From the NCBI GenBank assembly GCA_004380135.1, contig QXCR01000075.1:62001-126000 (forward strand): 64,000 nucleotides of DNA. The letters run 5' to 3'. This document shows positions 46,891-59,639 of this stretch, piece by piece. The notes below the pieces were generated by a model. That model saw only the letters and a program-made list of their open reading frames with translations, made no database searches and was not told where the DNA came from. Within the stretch, counting starts at the first letter, position 1. Every line of letters begins with the position of its first letter. Made by a program: the position numbers and the translations under genes. The DNA is from Stemphylium vesicarium. Its lineage: Eukaryota; Ascomycota; Dothideomycetes; Pleosporales; Pleosporaceae.

Positions 46891-47663
46891 TGATGGGTCA
46901 AGTCAGGATCATGCTGTGTCTACTGGGTCGCGTCACCCTGCTCGAAGATGCTAGGCAGGTCTTCATGAAATAGCACTTTTACCTAGATGGTGATTTTTAT
47001 TCGCACGTATCATTAATTGAGATCTGCCTGTTTTCACTAGCCAATTGCACTCCACCGTGTACTGGATTTATAATCTACTACAAAAGTAGCGTGATGGACA
47101 CGCGACGTTGGAACTAGTGCACCTCGCGACGATGGCGGTGCGGATGAAGACGCCGATTGGTCGCGTGCCTGAGGATCATAGTATTGTGGCGGTTGTAAGA
47201 CGCAGACAAGCAAGACAGATTACGCAGATTTGCGACACCACACGGTTGAGGACTAGTCTCCGCAACGTTGCTGCAGCCACCTGTGCGTGCAGCAATACGC
47301 AGCGCAGTCCTCGTACGACCGTATACTGTTGTCTTCGATACGACAGCATTATCCATGGGGGGCGGCTACTCGACGCGCGCCCGGATGCGCTAAAGCCGAG
47401 TGTCCGTTCGGCGACTTGTGCGCTCTGGGTTTGGCGCGGCAGCAAAGGATGGGATTGACAGCGCTCCTTTTGCAGTGGTCACCGCTCGCGCCAAGCCCTG
47501 CAATTAAACAATTAGAGGCCCTCTTTTGGCCTTGTCCTCGGGCGGGAATTTAATACGGCCTCTATACACTCCCCTGGGCTCTCCTACCATCTGCCCTCCG
47601 CGACCTTCGCGCCTCTCTCCCTAGGTACCACTTCCAGCGCGGCGCGACCCTCACCATATCGAT
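46891..47663. other. Intergenic region upstream of ERG5
   Basis: About 770 bp; overlapping short ORFs on both strands only. No clear sterol regulatory element was identified by eye. Confidence 0.5.
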
Positions 47664-49431
47664 ATGGCGGTCAATGCGAGTTTTGTCTCGCCGACGGCGG
47701 ACGCAAAAGTCGCCCAAGTAATCCAGCAATTCGACACCAACGGCCTGTTATCCTCTGTCTTTAACGGCTTCAATGTGTGGAAACTTGCCCTGACGCTCAT
47801 TGTAACGGCTGTCGCATACGACCAGTGTACGAATTGTACCCTCAGAACACGCGACCAACGCCACTAACCTCCGCGCAGTCAAATACATCTGGAACAAGGG
47901 CTCAATCGTTGGCCCCTCGTGGAAGATACCTTTCATTGGACCTTTCCTGGAGTCTGTCAATCCAGACTTCAACAAGTACCACGAGAAATGGTCTTCCGGC
48001 CCTCTGAGCTGTGTCTCCGTCTTCCACAAGTGCGCTTCTCCAAGACTCGCTCCCTGTCATTCCTTATGCTGACGTCCCCAACAGATTCGTTGTCATTGCC
48101 TCGACCCGTGACATGGCTCGCAAGATCTTCAATTCGCCCGCCTTCGTTAAGCCCTGCGTCGTCGATGTCGCATACAAGCTCCTGCGCCCTGAGAACTGGG
48201 TCTTCCTTGACGGTCGCGCCCACGTCGACTACCGCAAGGGTCTCAACAGCCTGTTCACCCGTCAAGCGCTCGAGCAATACCTCCCGGGCCAAGAGGAGGT
48301 TTACAACACCTACTTCAAGCGCTTCGTACAACTCTCTCAGGTGGACAACCAGGGCAAGCACATTCCTTGGATGCAGGAATTCCGTCTGATGATTACGGCT
48401 CTCAGCTGCCGAACCTTTGTTGGCCACTACTGCTCCGACGAGGCTGTCAAGAAGATCGCGGATGACTACTATCTGATTACCGCCGCGCTTGAGCTGGTCA
48501 ACTTCCCCATTATTATTCCCTTCACCAAGACTTGGTACGGCAAGAAGTGCGCTGACATGGTTCTGGACGAGTTCTCCAAGTGTGCTGCCAAGAGCAAGGT
48601 CCGCATGGCCGCGGGTGGCAAGAAGGAGTGCATTCTTGACTTCTGGGTTGACAACATGATTCAGTCTGAAAAGTACCGCAAGAGGACCGAGGCAGGCGAG
48701 AGGGTTGACGATTCCGAGAAGCCTGCTACCGTTATTCGCTGGTTCAGCGATCTCGAAATCTCCATGACTATCTTCACCTTCCTCTTCGCTTCGCAGGACG
48801 CCACCTCCTCTGCCGCCACATGGTTGTTCCAGATCATGGCCGACCGACCCGAGTACCTCGAGAAGATCCGTGAGGAGAACATCAAGGCTAGGAACGGCGA
48901 TGTTCACGGTACTCTCTCGCTGGATGCCATTGAGAAGCTCCAATGGACTCGCGCTGTTGTCAAGGAGACTCTCCGCTACCGTCCCCCAGTCATCATGGTT
49001 CCCTACCTCGCTAAGAAGGACTTCCCGGTCACTCCCGAATACACCGTTCCCAAGGGCTCCATGGTTATTCCTACCACGTACATGGCTCTTCATGACGCCG
49101 AGGCATACCCGAACCCCGACTCCTTCGAACCCGAACGCTGGATCACTGGTGACGCTGACCAGCAAACTAAGAACTGGCTGGTATTTGGCACAGGCCCTCA
49201 CTACTGCCTAGGCCAGACATACGCGCAAGCCAACCTCATGTTGATGATTGGCAAGGCGAGTATGCTGCTTGACTGGGACCACAAGGTCACCGATCAGAGT
49301 GAGGTGATTAAGGTCTTTGCCACAATTTTCCCCATGGTAAGTCAAGTTACCCTGTCGTTTTATACCGAGTCTCTGCTAATATCATCCAGGACGACTGCTT
49401 CCTCACCTTCAAGGACCGAACAGCCGCATAG
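47664..49431 (+). CDS. ERG5: Sterol C-22 desaturase, cytochrome P450 CYP61
   Basis: Endoplasmic-reticulum P450 that introduces the C-22 double bond in ergosterol synthesis. Exons 47664-47826, 47879-48029, 48085-49336, 49390-49431 (introns 52, 55, 53 nt) give 535 aa. The N-terminal anchor (FNVWKLALTLIVTAVAYDQ) leads into KYIWNKGSIVGPSWKIPFIG and SGPLSCVSVFHKFVVIAS, text characteristic of ERG5 rather than ERG11. I-helix FLFASQDATSSAATW, ExxR KETLRYRPP, haem loop FGTGPHYCLGQ. A tiny last exon encodes DDCFLTFKDRTAA. Codon use is biased to C-ending codons, fitting high expression. A 410-codon antisense ORF (47969-49201) is a shadow of this bias. Confidence 0.95.
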
Positions 49432-50085
49432 ATGGTCATGTTCAACTACGTGATACGCATTTTTGAGCGAGTTCTTATTACATTTGTATCCGTATGTTTG
49501 GGGGTAAAAGTTTAGAATTTCAGTTCACTCAAGGCGGGGGTATGTGTACCTCTGCGCTTGCCTCTTTAGACCTTAATGATTACGGCCCTTGGCGCTTCGC
49601 TAGAGGTGGCCCGTTGGCTTCATGAATACAGTGTAAGCTGGGATGAATTAATACTTGGGAGGGACGGATCTACATAGGGAAGTGGATAATGGACATGGGG
49701 AGGGGGAAAAGAAGGGCGACGACCGCTTTTGTAATTGCTATGAATTTCTATTGACTTGTTTGACCTGTGCTCTCGTGCATGCCTTGCTCTCCCAGCTGGT
49801 CAAAGAGACTGAAGCTATGACCAACCAACACTTTTGAGCGGCGGTTGCACTCCACATGCCGATGCGTCTCTAAACCTCCACCACTCACTTTTTTTGCTGT
49901 CATTCCACTGTGCAGGACTATTATTAACGTTCTGTTCTGACCTGCGAGTCGGCGCTCCAGGAAATACTACTCGTATCTGCTTTGGGCAAGACCCGCCTAC
50001 TGAGTTGCGGACCCAAGCTACCACCGCCAGCACTACATACAACAGCACAACCACCCTGCGCACGACTTCCGCCCGGAAACATATC
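49432..50085. other. Intergenic region
   Basis: About 650 bp containing the presumed ERG5 terminator and CTK2 promoter; no credible ORF. Confidence 0.5.
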
Positions 50086-51361
50086 ATGGCGCCCGCCGCC
50101 CCCCCCTCCGACCGCGAGCGCGAACGCGTAGGACCGCACCCATCATACATCGAAATCGCGAAGCCATACATTTTGCAGTCGCGCATGCAGAGATGTCTGT
50201 CAGACATCAACATGAGCGATGCAAAGGAGGACGCCGTGCGTCTACAAGGCGTCGCATGGATCGACCAAGTACGAAGAGCGCTGCAGTTACCTATACGTAC
50301 CTTTAACACAGCCGTCATATACTACCACAAATTCAGGCTGCTGCACGCAGACAACGAATACAATTGGGGTGATGCAGCTGCGGCAGCTCTTTTCACTGCC
50401 TGCAAGATTGAGGATACTTTGAAGAAGAGCAGGGAAATTCTATGTGCGCACTGGAACCTCAAGGTCGGTCCTGGGGAAAGCCTAAGCAGCGACGATCCGG
50501 TATGTCCACCCCAATACCTGCATGTCCAGCGCATGTTCAGTACTGACATTGACACAGCGCTTCGAAAACCACTCCAAGCTCATCATTGGGCTTGAACGAC
50601 TCATGCTCGAGAGCGCCGGCTTCGACTTTCGAAATCGATACCCGCAAAAGGTCATGGTCAAGCTTGCTCGGGCTCTGAAATTTGACGCGAACGCCGAGGC
50701 GAAAACGACCTGGAACCTGAGTATCGACTCATACAGAACCTTTGCGCCATTGAAGCAATCCACGCCTACCCTGGCTATAGCCTGTTTGGAGCTGGCAGCG
50801 AGGCTACATGGAAGGGACGCTACCAAGTTTGTGGACGCGGGTCCCGTCAGATACAGCAAGTGGGCTACTAGCCGGGCAGAGGTTATGGAAACGCTGCTCG
50901 ATCTCCTTGATCTCTACACGCATCACCGTAGCGCAACATCCGTCGGGCCTCAGTACACACTCGAACACTTTATCAATATCCGCATCGGTCTGAACCAGGA
51001 AGCATCAGCAGCCAACATCCCTCGTTATTCGCAATACGCTTCGGAAGTAGTATCAGACGCTGAGGGTACCAGCAACGGCACGAAGCCTCGCAATGGCATC
51101 GACCCCACGAGTCCACTCACACCAGCGACTCCAGTTGCCCTGTCTCCTGGTACCGACCAGGCGCCCAAATCCGCGATAGGAATCCGTGGCCAGAACGGCA
51201 CAGTCAGATTCATGTTGGATGCCGCTCGCGCCCATGACGAACGCGCCGAAGTGGACAAATTTCACAAGGTCGAAGAAGAGGAGTACGAAGTTGAGGTGCC
51301 GCATGATCCCAGGGCCGACGAGCGGGAAAGGGACAGGGCAAGAGTTGGAAGAGTGCGTTGA
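50086..51361 (+). CDS. CTK2: CTD kinase I cyclin subunit CTK2 (cyclin K-like)
   Basis: Cyclin partner of the RNA polymerase II C-terminal-domain kinase. Exons 50086-50499 and 50558-51361 (58-nt intron, GTATGT...ACAG), 405 aa. The first cyclin box includes WIDQVRRALQLPIRTFNTAV and AAAAALFTACKIEDTLKKSR. The second includes FENHSKLIIGLERLMLESAG, SYRTFAPLKQSTPTLAIACL and LELAARLHG. A Ser/Thr/Pro-rich spacer and a charged tail rich in Glu, Asp and Arg follow. The ATG at 50086 precedes MAPAAPPSDRERERVGPHPS; upstream in-frame sequence is unlike protein. The stop codon lies only 30 bp before the next predicted start. Confidence 0.9.
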
Positions 51362-51391
51362 GTGCGAAGATGAATTTTGCGTTTGACTTTG

Positions 51392-52203
51392 ATGCCTGCT
51401 TTTGTTCTTGCTTTGGTATGTTAGGGACAAGGCTAAATGTTACCAAATAGGATGATTACCCCAGCCCTGTCGGCAGTCGGCGGAGCACTCCTGCTCCTGC
51501 TAGCAATTACCAGATCAAGAAAGACACGGGTCATACGGGAGAATACTGGGATATTCAGGGTCGCCGCTCCAAGGCATCGTTGCAGAGTCGGCCTGCTGCA
51601 GAATTTGAACAGTCTCTTCGTCCATCAAGGGAGTCTGCCATCGAAACAGTCTCTGGAATGGCCGATGTAGAAAGCAGATCGAGGAACGATCAGCCCGATG
51701 ATTATCTGTCCGGTTCATTCGATGGTCGGCGCTTGAAGCGTGGAGGCGCACGTGGAAGGACCCGCGCACGAGGTCGGAGCACATGGACAGACACACGTGG
51801 TGGTAGAGGAGCCTACCATCCAGCTCGAGGCCATGACGGTAGTAAAGGCTCTTCCTCACCATTCTTCCCTAATCGAAACATCGATCAGACAGAGGCAACA
51901 CCACACACAACGAATATGCACCATCTTGACCGCGCAGCACTAGCCCGACCAGGGCCCGAGCGCGATGCCGAACCTCGAGCACGTAACATTGATTTGTCTG
52001 CTGTATACACAGACGCACGGTATGAACAGCACCAGGATACAAGGCTTACAGGAGACGATGGCCACCAATGGGCGCCAACTAGAAGTGATGCTGGTCATGG
52101 TAGAAGCTGGGGGCGTGGTAGGAGCAGAGGTGGTAGAAGTAGAGATGATGGTAGAGGTAGGAGCAGAGGCCAATCGTTTAGTAAGACTGAGCGTACGAAG
52201 TAG
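51392..52203 (+). CDS. Small Arg/Gly-rich (RGG) protein
   Basis: Tentative model: exon 1 51392-51415 (MPAFVLAL), intron 51416-51513 (GTATGT...TACCAG), exon 2 51514-52203, 237 aa. Exon 2 opens IKKDTGHTGEYWDIQGRRSK, becomes polar, and ends in RGG/RS-type repeats (KRGGARGRTRARGRS and GRSWGRGRSRGGRSRDDGRG), suggesting a nucleic-acid-binding, disordered protein. Support is the long open frame and in-phase splice. Weak points are the eight-codon first exon and the 30-bp gap from CTK2, which would place the 5' leader inside the CTK2 coding region. No family recognised. Confidence 0.5.
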
Positions 52204-53394
52204 ACGAGTGCTGGGGTGGAACGAGGATGGTCATCACTGCCGAGGCTGCTTTGTAGTCAGTAAAGGCCCCTACAAGCCATTTTCCCGGTTTGGTAGATAG
52301 ACTTGCGACAAAGAAAGACGCACTCTACATGTAGTTTTGAAGTCTAGCTAGTGGCTTCTCAAACGACTCTCACATTTCACTTCAATGTGCGCATATTTCG
52401 TCTAGTCTATGATTGCTGTGTTTTCCGGTCACGCGCAATAATCCTACACGGAAGCGGATATAGCGGGGATAAGCCAGACGGGCCTAATATCACTAGAACG
52501 TCTCAGATGCCTGTAAGGGCCAATTTCAAAGCGCTCCTCTGCGCGAATTGACCGCGCCGGACAGTCATCGCTGTTGTCACGCAATGGTGGCCAATAGACT
52601 GGACACATCAAAGGGCGGAGAAATGCTAAAAATGCTGAATCGGTTTCATCGAACTTGTAGCATGGCAAAAGGCGTTCCCCGCTTCCCGCAAAGCTGCTCC
52701 AAAGTGCTGCCGGCGAATTAGAAATTGCCCAAAAGCGGCCGTCGCAGCAGCGCAAAGACAGGTCTCTGAAAGATGACTCTGCTCTTGGGCGCCGCAATGC
52801 CTATAATGCTGAATTCAGATCAATGTGGTCATGATATCGGGCGCAACAAGTCCAAATGTAGCCTTTGAATTTAGCAGTGACGATATTCTGTCCGATGATG
52901 CTCCACTTGCATTGCAGCGCTACCCAATGACATGCATTGGGCCGCAGCATCGCAGCTCCAAGGCATGAGACTTACAGTACCAGTAAATGCAAGTGGAGTC
53001 GTGCCCAATATGTTCCAAGGAAGAATTGAGGCAAAACAGCGACTTTAGAAGGCGTATAGCGAAAGGGCGCTGCAGTTTACCTACTTTGGGCGTTCAAGGT
53101 TACTTCGCGCCACCATGGTGGGCCGTGCTTTAGCGAGGAAAGCGCGACCGACCCCACCACTAGCCCTACTAAAAACCTTCGCTCCCCCTCGCAGCAGAAC
53201 TCTTCTCACCCAGACGCACGCCCGCCTCTACGGCTTATAATTAACCTCCCGTCTGTCTGACTCTGGTCGACTGCTTCGCCAGAGACTTCAGCTCAACCCG
53301 ACCTATACTTCGAATCCGCGCGCTCAAAGCGGGGTATTCGTAACTTCCCCACCACTGAATTTTCGTAAAAGAAGACAGTACCAACACCGCCAAC
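52204..53394. other. Intergenic region upstream of EF2, with small hairpins
   Basis: About 1.2 kb. A 13-bp perfect inverted repeat (arms 52901-52913 and 52986-52998) encloses a smaller palindrome CCCAATG-ACATG-CATTGGG near 52922-52940. Minus-strand ORF 52444-52797 has no family features. Pyrimidine-rich sequence near 53150-53300 suits the leader of a highly expressed gene. Confidence 0.45.
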
Positions 53395-56291
53395 ATGGTC
53401 AAGTAAGTCGCCGCTGCTCCTCTCCGCCCTCTCCGCCTTCTCCAGAGCCTCAGTGCTTCGTACCTTGGGCGCATCTCAATCATTAGACACTGGCTAACAG
53501 CATGACAGCTTCACGGTCGAGGAGGTACGTAGTGCGCACACAGCGCCCCCGCATCGCACGATGATATTGGCTGGCATGACAATGTGTGGGATCAAATACT
53601 GACTGCGCGGCTAGATCCGTGGTCTCATGGACGACCCTAAGAACATTAGGAACATGTCCGTTATTGCTCACGGTAAGCGCCCATTATCAAGACCCCGCAA
53701 TGCGTAGCAACACAGATGGCTGACGTACCCCACCACAGTCGATCACGGAAAGTCCACCCTCACCGACTCGCTCGTCCAGCGTGCCGGTATTATCTCAGCC
53801 TCCAAGGCTGGTGAGGCTCGTTTCACCGATACCCGTGCCGACGAGCAGGAGCGTGGTGTCACTATCAAGTCGACTGCCATCTCCCTGTACGCCACCCTCA
53901 AGGACGAGGAGGACCTCAAGGACATTCCCGTCCCCACCACCAAGAACGACTTCTTGATCAACTTGATCGACTCGCCCGGTCACGTTGATTTCTCATCTGA
54001 GGTCACTGCTGCTCTCCGTGTCACCGATGGTGCTCTCGTCGTCGTCGACACCATCGAGGGTGTCTGCGTCCAGACCGAGACTGTCCTCCGTCAGGCGCTC
54101 GGTGAGCGTATCAAGCCCGTCGTCATCATCAACAAGGTCGACCGTGCTCTTCTCGAGCTCCAGCTCTCCAAGGAGGACCTGTACCAGAACTTCTCTCGTG
54201 TCATCGAGTCCGTCAACGTCGTCATCGCCACCTACTTCGACAAGTCTCTTGGTGACGTCCAGGTCTACCCCGAGAAGGGTACCATCGCTTTCGGTTCCGG
54301 TCTCCACGGCTGGGCTTTCACCATCCGCCAGTTCGCCAACAGGTACGCCAAGAAGTTCGGTGTCGACAAGAACAAGATGATGGACCGTCTCTGGGTAAGT
54401 GCATGCAACTGATTCTGGCGAGGCGAGATGCTAACAAAGCGCAGGGTGACAACTACTTCAACCCCAAGACCAAGAAGTGGACCAAGGTTGGAACCCACGA
54501 GGGTGCCGCCCTTGAGCGTTCCTTCAACCAGTTCATCCTGGACCCCATCTTCCGCATCTTCCAGTCTGTCATGAACTTCAAGACCGACGAGATCCCAACT
54601 CTCCTTGAGAAGCTTGAGATCAAGCTCACCTCCGACGAGAAGGACCTCGAGGGCAAGCAGCTCCTCAAGGTTGTCATGCGCAAGTTCCTTCCCGCTGCCG
54701 ACGCTCTCCTCGAGATGATGATTCTCCACCTTCCTTCTCCCGTCACCGCGCAGAAGTACCGTATGGAGACTCTCTACGAGGGCCCCCACGACGATGTCAA
54801 CGCCATCGGTATCCGGGACTGCGACCACAACGGTCCTCTCATGCTGTACGTCTCCAAGATGGTGCCCACATCCGACAAGGGTCGTTTCTACGCTTTCGGT
54901 CGTGTCTTCTCCGGTACCGTCAGGTCCGGTCTCAAGGTCCGCATCCAGGGTCCTAACTACACCCCCGGAAAGAAGGACGACTTGTTCATCAAGGCTATCC
55001 AGCGTACCATTCTCATGATGGGTCGTTTCGTCGAGCCCATTGAGAACGTTCCCGCCGGTAACATTCTTGGTCTTGTCGGTGTTGACCAGTTCTTGCTCAA
55101 GTCTGGTACTCTTACCACCAACGAGACTGCCCACAACCTCAAGGTCATGAAGTTCTCCGTCTCTCCCGTTGTCCAGCGCTCCGTTGAGGTCAAGAACGCC
55201 CAGGATCTCCCCAAGCTTGTTGAGGGTCTTAAGCGTCTCTCCAAGTCCGACCCTTGCGTCCTGACCTACATCTCGCCATCCGGTGAGCACGTTGTTGCTG
55301 GTGCCGGTGAGCTCCACTTGGAGATTTGCTTGAAGGATCTCGAGGAGGACCACGCTGGTGTCCCTCTCCGTATCTCGGACCCCGTCGTCCAGTACCGTGA
55401 GACTGTCAACGCCACCTCCAGCATCACTGCTCTCTCCAAGTCGCCCAACAAGCACAACCGTCTCTACCTTACTGCTCAGCCTTTGGACGAGGCCGTCTCG
55501 CTGGCCATTGAGGCCGGAAAGATCGCTCCCCGTGACGATATCAAGGCTCGTGCCCGTATCCTCGCTGACGAGCACGGCTGGGATGTTACCGATGCCCGTA
55601 AGATTTGGTGCTTCGGTCCCGACACCACCGGTGCCAACTTGCTGGTTGACCAGACCAAGGCTGTTCAGTACTTGAGCGAAATCAAGGACTCTGTCGTCTC
55701 CGGTTTCCAGTGGGCCACCAAGGAAGGTCCCATTGCTGAGGAGCCCATGCGCTCCATCCGCTTCAACATCATGGATGTCACTCTCCACGCTGATGCTATT
55801 CACCGTGGTGGTGGTCAAATCATCCCCACCGCGCGTCGTGTTCTCTACGCCGCCACTCTCCTTGCCGAGCCTACTCTGCTCGAGCCCGTCTACCTCGTCG
55901 AGATCCAGGTTCCCGAGCAGGCCATGGGTGGTATCTACGGTGTCCTCACCCGCAGGAGAGGTCACGTTTTCGAGGAGAACCAGCGTGTCGGTACTCCTCT
56001 GTTCAACGTCAAGGCTTACCTTCCCGTCAACGAGTCCTTCGGTTTCACCGCCGATCTCCGTGCCGCCACCGGTGGACAGGCCTTCCCTCAACAAGTCTTC
56101 GACCATTGGCAACATCTCCAGGGTGGCTCGCCACTTGACCCCTCTACCCTTGTTGGTAAGATCGTCTTTGACATGCGTAAGCGCAAGGGTATCAAGACTG
56201 AGGTGCCTGACGTCTCCAACGTAAGTTTTCCTGTGGTTCAATCTACTGAAACAAACGCTAACATTTCACGCAGTACTACGACAAGCTGTAA
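53395..56291 (+). CDS. Translation elongation factor 2
   Basis: GTPase that drives ribosomal translocation. Six exons: 53395-53402, 53509-53524, 53615-53672, 53739-54394, 54445-56220, 56274-56291, giving 843 aa, the expected length. The first exons are tiny (MVN, FTVEE), typical of fungal EF2. Motifs: G1 AHVDHGKST (split by intron 3), effector region RGVTIKSTAIS, DSPGHVDF, NKVD, and near the C-terminus the diphthamide-site region MDVTLHADAIHRGGGQIIP with its His. The last exon encodes YYDKL and stop. Codon use is extremely biased. That bias creates a long antisense ORF (54265-56241) with no coding support of its own. Confidence 0.98.
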
Positions 56292-56824
56292 AGGAAAGCT
56301 ATCAAAAGCATTAGATTTCCTTTCGTCGCGATTCTGGGTCATCCCGCAGTCATGGGCAAGCTCGTGGCCGCTGGTCGATGTATGACGCAAAAGGCTCTCT
56401 CTTAAGAGCAACCAGAGCTAGTAAATGTCGGTCCGGGCGAATAGCCCATGTCGGTCAGTTTTTGGAGGTTTGCACGAAAGATACGGATGATGACCCATTT
56501 CCTTATTGTTCTCAGTGTAATATAGTTGGAGAAAATTCAAGCTATATCACACAATACTCTGTCTCTCACATGCTACTTGTGTAATGGTGATTGTAATGCT
56601 AGTTTCCGTGATGGTGAATGTGGTGGGGCAGATGTGTCATGTGCTCACGAGTCACCGAAGCTATGACCCTGCGTCGCGCTAAGAGCAACGCGAATTACGT
56701 GCATTTGGTTCGACTTTGGTAACGCCAAACCCGCTTCAGAGCAGGATCACAGCTCGCCCACTGACATCGACGCAATCACGCGACTTTGGGGTATAGCGGT
56801 AATTGGTTTCGTGAGTTTCGGAAG
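56292..56824. other. Intergenic region
   Basis: About 530 bp between EF2 and the RBM26/27-like gene; nothing recognisable beyond short ORFs. Confidence 0.5.
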
Positions 56825-59226
56825 ATGCTGCTTCAAGAAAAAGACCAGGCCGACTTCAAGGGTTGGCTACTGCCGAAGCTCGAGAGCATGTAAGTTTGTT
56901 GGAGCTGCTATTAGCCATCGCAGTCGCGAAAATAAATAAATCTCTCACAGCAGACTCGGAAGACTGACACTGAAGCCCAGTTCGGATGCCGAGGCTGAAG
57001 TGCTCGCCGATTATGTCGCCGCGCTCGTCACGGTCGATGAAACGGAAGCCAACATTCGGCGCAACTGTATTGAGTCGCTGGAGGATTTCCTGGGGAAAGA
57101 TGGTTAGGCAATCAGTCTTTCTGGCGATGCATTAGTTACTTTGGCTAATGGGTAATAGATACTGAACCGTTTGTCGATGACGTGATTGCTGCGTTGAAGG
57201 GACGGACGTACCTCGCAAAAGCGAAATCCGCACCCATACAGTCCATCGTTGGCAGCGCAAATTTCGAATACGAACCTCACCCCTCGAACGCTCCGTTTGA
57301 TGCGCCAAGAGGTCCCGCAGCGACTAGATACCAGAACGCGTCGCACCGCCTCCCCGATAGACCGACCGCGCAGGGCATACAACAGGATGGATCGAATCAG
57401 TCGAGGAAGCGCAAGAATCTGGAAAGAGAAAACAGCCAGTCGCAAGATGTGCAAGATCCGCACTACAATCGCAATGGGGGTGGAAACAACAGGCCGTTGA
57501 AGCAAGCAGCGCGCAGGGGCGGTAGGAATGCAAGACCTGGAGATGCGCAGTCGCAGAATGCCTTTTACTCTTTCAACGACATGCCAAACTTTGGGAATCT
57601 GCCGCCGCCCCCGCCAGGACCTCTGCCGTTTGATCCATCAGACCCTACCGCTTTCCTTGCCATGGCGGCGGCTTTTGGCGCGAACCTACCTGGCATGCCC
57701 TCTTTGACTAATGCGCGCGGGAATGGCTCCAACCGGGATGGTCACAAGGCGAAGTGTGTCGACTACTTCGAGAAGGGATTTTGTGCCATGGGCAACTTTT
57801 GTCCCTTTGAACATAGCGACGAGGCCATTGCTGTTCCGGCCGACCAAGTCCCCGAGTACGACCCCGAGCAGTCTTTTCTAGCTGCACAGCCTAACAGAGG
57901 TGGCAAGAAGACGACAGCATCGCATAGTCAAGCTCGCACCAAGGGTGGTAAACCACGCGCGACATTCTCCAAGCCAGGGCCCTCACACGATCGGTCCAAT
58001 ACTACGCTTGTCGTTGAACAGATTCCCTCAGAAAACCTCAGTGAAGACAGTATAAGAGAGTATTTTTCAGAGTTTGGCAGTATCATCGAAGTAGACATGC
58101 GCGCTGAGAGGCGGCTGGCAATAGTCAAGTTCGCCGACCGATCTGCTGCCAATCGAGCCTACAATAGCCCCAAAGCCATCTTTGAAAATCGATTTGTCAA
58201 GGTATATTGGTATTGGCCAGACCCACTTGAGGATGGTGTTAGGATGGACGATCACGAGGAGGAGAAGCTTGACTTGAAGGCCATTGCGATTAAACAAGCA
58301 GAAGCACAAAAGGCGTTTGAAGAACGTCGCCGACAAGAAGAGGAAACAGCTGCCAGAGGCGCCGAGATTGAGAGGCAACTCAAAGAAAAGAACGAAGAGA
58401 TAGACAGTATCAAACGGCAACTTGCAGAACTATCTGGCGAGCAGATGGACGAGTTTTCGCAGACGCTGGAGACGCTTCAGGCTGAAGCAGCCGAGCTCTT
58501 CGATCAGCACGATCCCAACGATCCCTCAAGCAGTGGCCGTGGCCGGGGCGCATTCCGTGAAGGATACCGAAGCCATGGATTCTCTTCCTACCCTCCTCGT
58601 AGTCGAGGCTTCACGCACTTCAACGGCGCGTTCCCTGGCCGAGGACGCGGTTCCTTCCCTCCGCCCTTTGCAGGTCGCAGCGCCGTCAAGAGACTCGACA
58701 ATCGACCTAGACGATTGGCCGTCTCTGGCATCGAAGCCGACACTCCTCGAGACGAGGCATTGCGACAATATCTCTTGGTAAGTGATGGCAACATGCATGT
58801 AGTATACTTATATTCCCTCTTTTGCTAACTACTCTATAGAACGTACCCGACTGCACATCCATCACCCGCCACCCAGAGCAACCCCATACCCTCATCCTCA
58901 CCTTCAAAGAACGCTACCAAGCAGACATGTTCCTCGATCGATCCCGCAATATCCCCGATGTCGGCAAACTTGATCTTGCTTGGGTTCCCAACGACGCGTT
59001 CGGCGGCCTTGAATCTTCTACCACCACTACTACTGCTGCTACTACAACTACAGATGCCGCGACTGCGCAAGCCGGCGTTGAAGACGACGACGACTCGTCC
59101 GCTACTATCGGCGAGCCGGATGTCAAGGTTGAAGAGGAGGAGGGGCAGATGGGTGGTGCTGGGGCTGGGGCTGGGGCTGGGGATGCGGATATGGATGTTG
59201 CTGATGATGTGGATCAATGGCTCTAA
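56825..59226 (+). CDS. RBM26/RBM27-type RNA-binding protein (PWI-like, CCCH zinc finger, RRM)
   Basis: Nuclear RNA-metabolism protein of the RBM26/27 family (fission yeast relative Rmn1). Exons 56825-56889, 56981-57102, 57159-58777, 58840-59226; 730 aa. The N-terminal PWI-like helical domain spans exons 1-3 (FKGWLLPKLES, DAEAEVLADYVAALVTVDE). The CCCH finger is CVDYFEKGFCAMGNFCPFEH (C-x8-C-x5-C-x3-H). The RRM starts TTLVVEQIPSENLSEDSIRE and includes RLAIVKFADRSAANRAY. A Glu/Arg/Lys coiled coil follows (EERRRQEEETAARGAEIERQ), then an RGG-like zone (GRGRGAFREGYR, FPGRGRGSFPPPF). The final exon ends in a Thr-rich, acidic, Gly/Ala-repeat tail from a GGGGCT repeat near 59160. For intron 1 a nearer acceptor at 56950 would add ten residues; I chose 56980 because it keeps the PWI-like spacing. 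Confidence 0.88.
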
Positions 59227-59584
59227 AGAGTGTAAGTGTTTTATCCTCTTTGCTCTCTACTCCCCCGGTCGTTTGCGGGTAGTGACGTGCTGGTACCATT
59301 GCCTTTCGGGCTTTTTCTTCTGTTCTGCTTTGTTTGCATTCAGCGTGGCGTTTTTTTTTTGACTGGGGATTATGAATGTGTGACATGGTATGTTCTAGTA
59401 TGGTAATCAGGGTGGAATGGGCATGGTATGGTATGGCATGACACGGCAAACTAGCAGTCTGAGCAGCCTAATGAAAACGAAGGACCTAGTCCAGTGCACC
59501 ATCTTCCCACGCAAAAATACAAATAAGCCATGCAGTTCGCGTCCGTATATTTTTGTCCGAAAAGGACTCGACTCCGAAAAGACG

Positions 59585-59639
59585 TGACTCCGTGGACGGA
59601 AGTCTAGTCCATGGAGGGTGCGCGGAGTCAGCGGAGTCA
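59585..59639. promoter_or_regulatory. Cluster of three TGACTC (Gcn4/CpcA-type) motifs
   Basis: TGACTC at 59585-59590 on the plus strand and on the minus strand at 59625-59630 and 59634-59639, within 55 bp. They lie about 390-440 bp upstream of the GFA-family start. Further GACTCC/GGAGTC copies surround them. TGACTC is the core bound by Gcn4/CpcA bZIP factors; activity is unproven. Confidence 0.4.

Noticed and set aside
47108..47458. 116-codon plus-strand ORF upstream of ERG5
   Set aside because: Arg/Thr-rich chance reading with equally long opposite-strand frames; no family features.
47969..49201. 410-codon minus-strand ORF
   Set aside because: Antisense shadow of ERG5, same cause.
54265..56241. 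658-codon minus-strand ORF
   Set aside because: Exact antisense shadow of EF2; it results from extreme C-ending codon bias and reads Val/Leu/Gly/Asp-rich low-information text.
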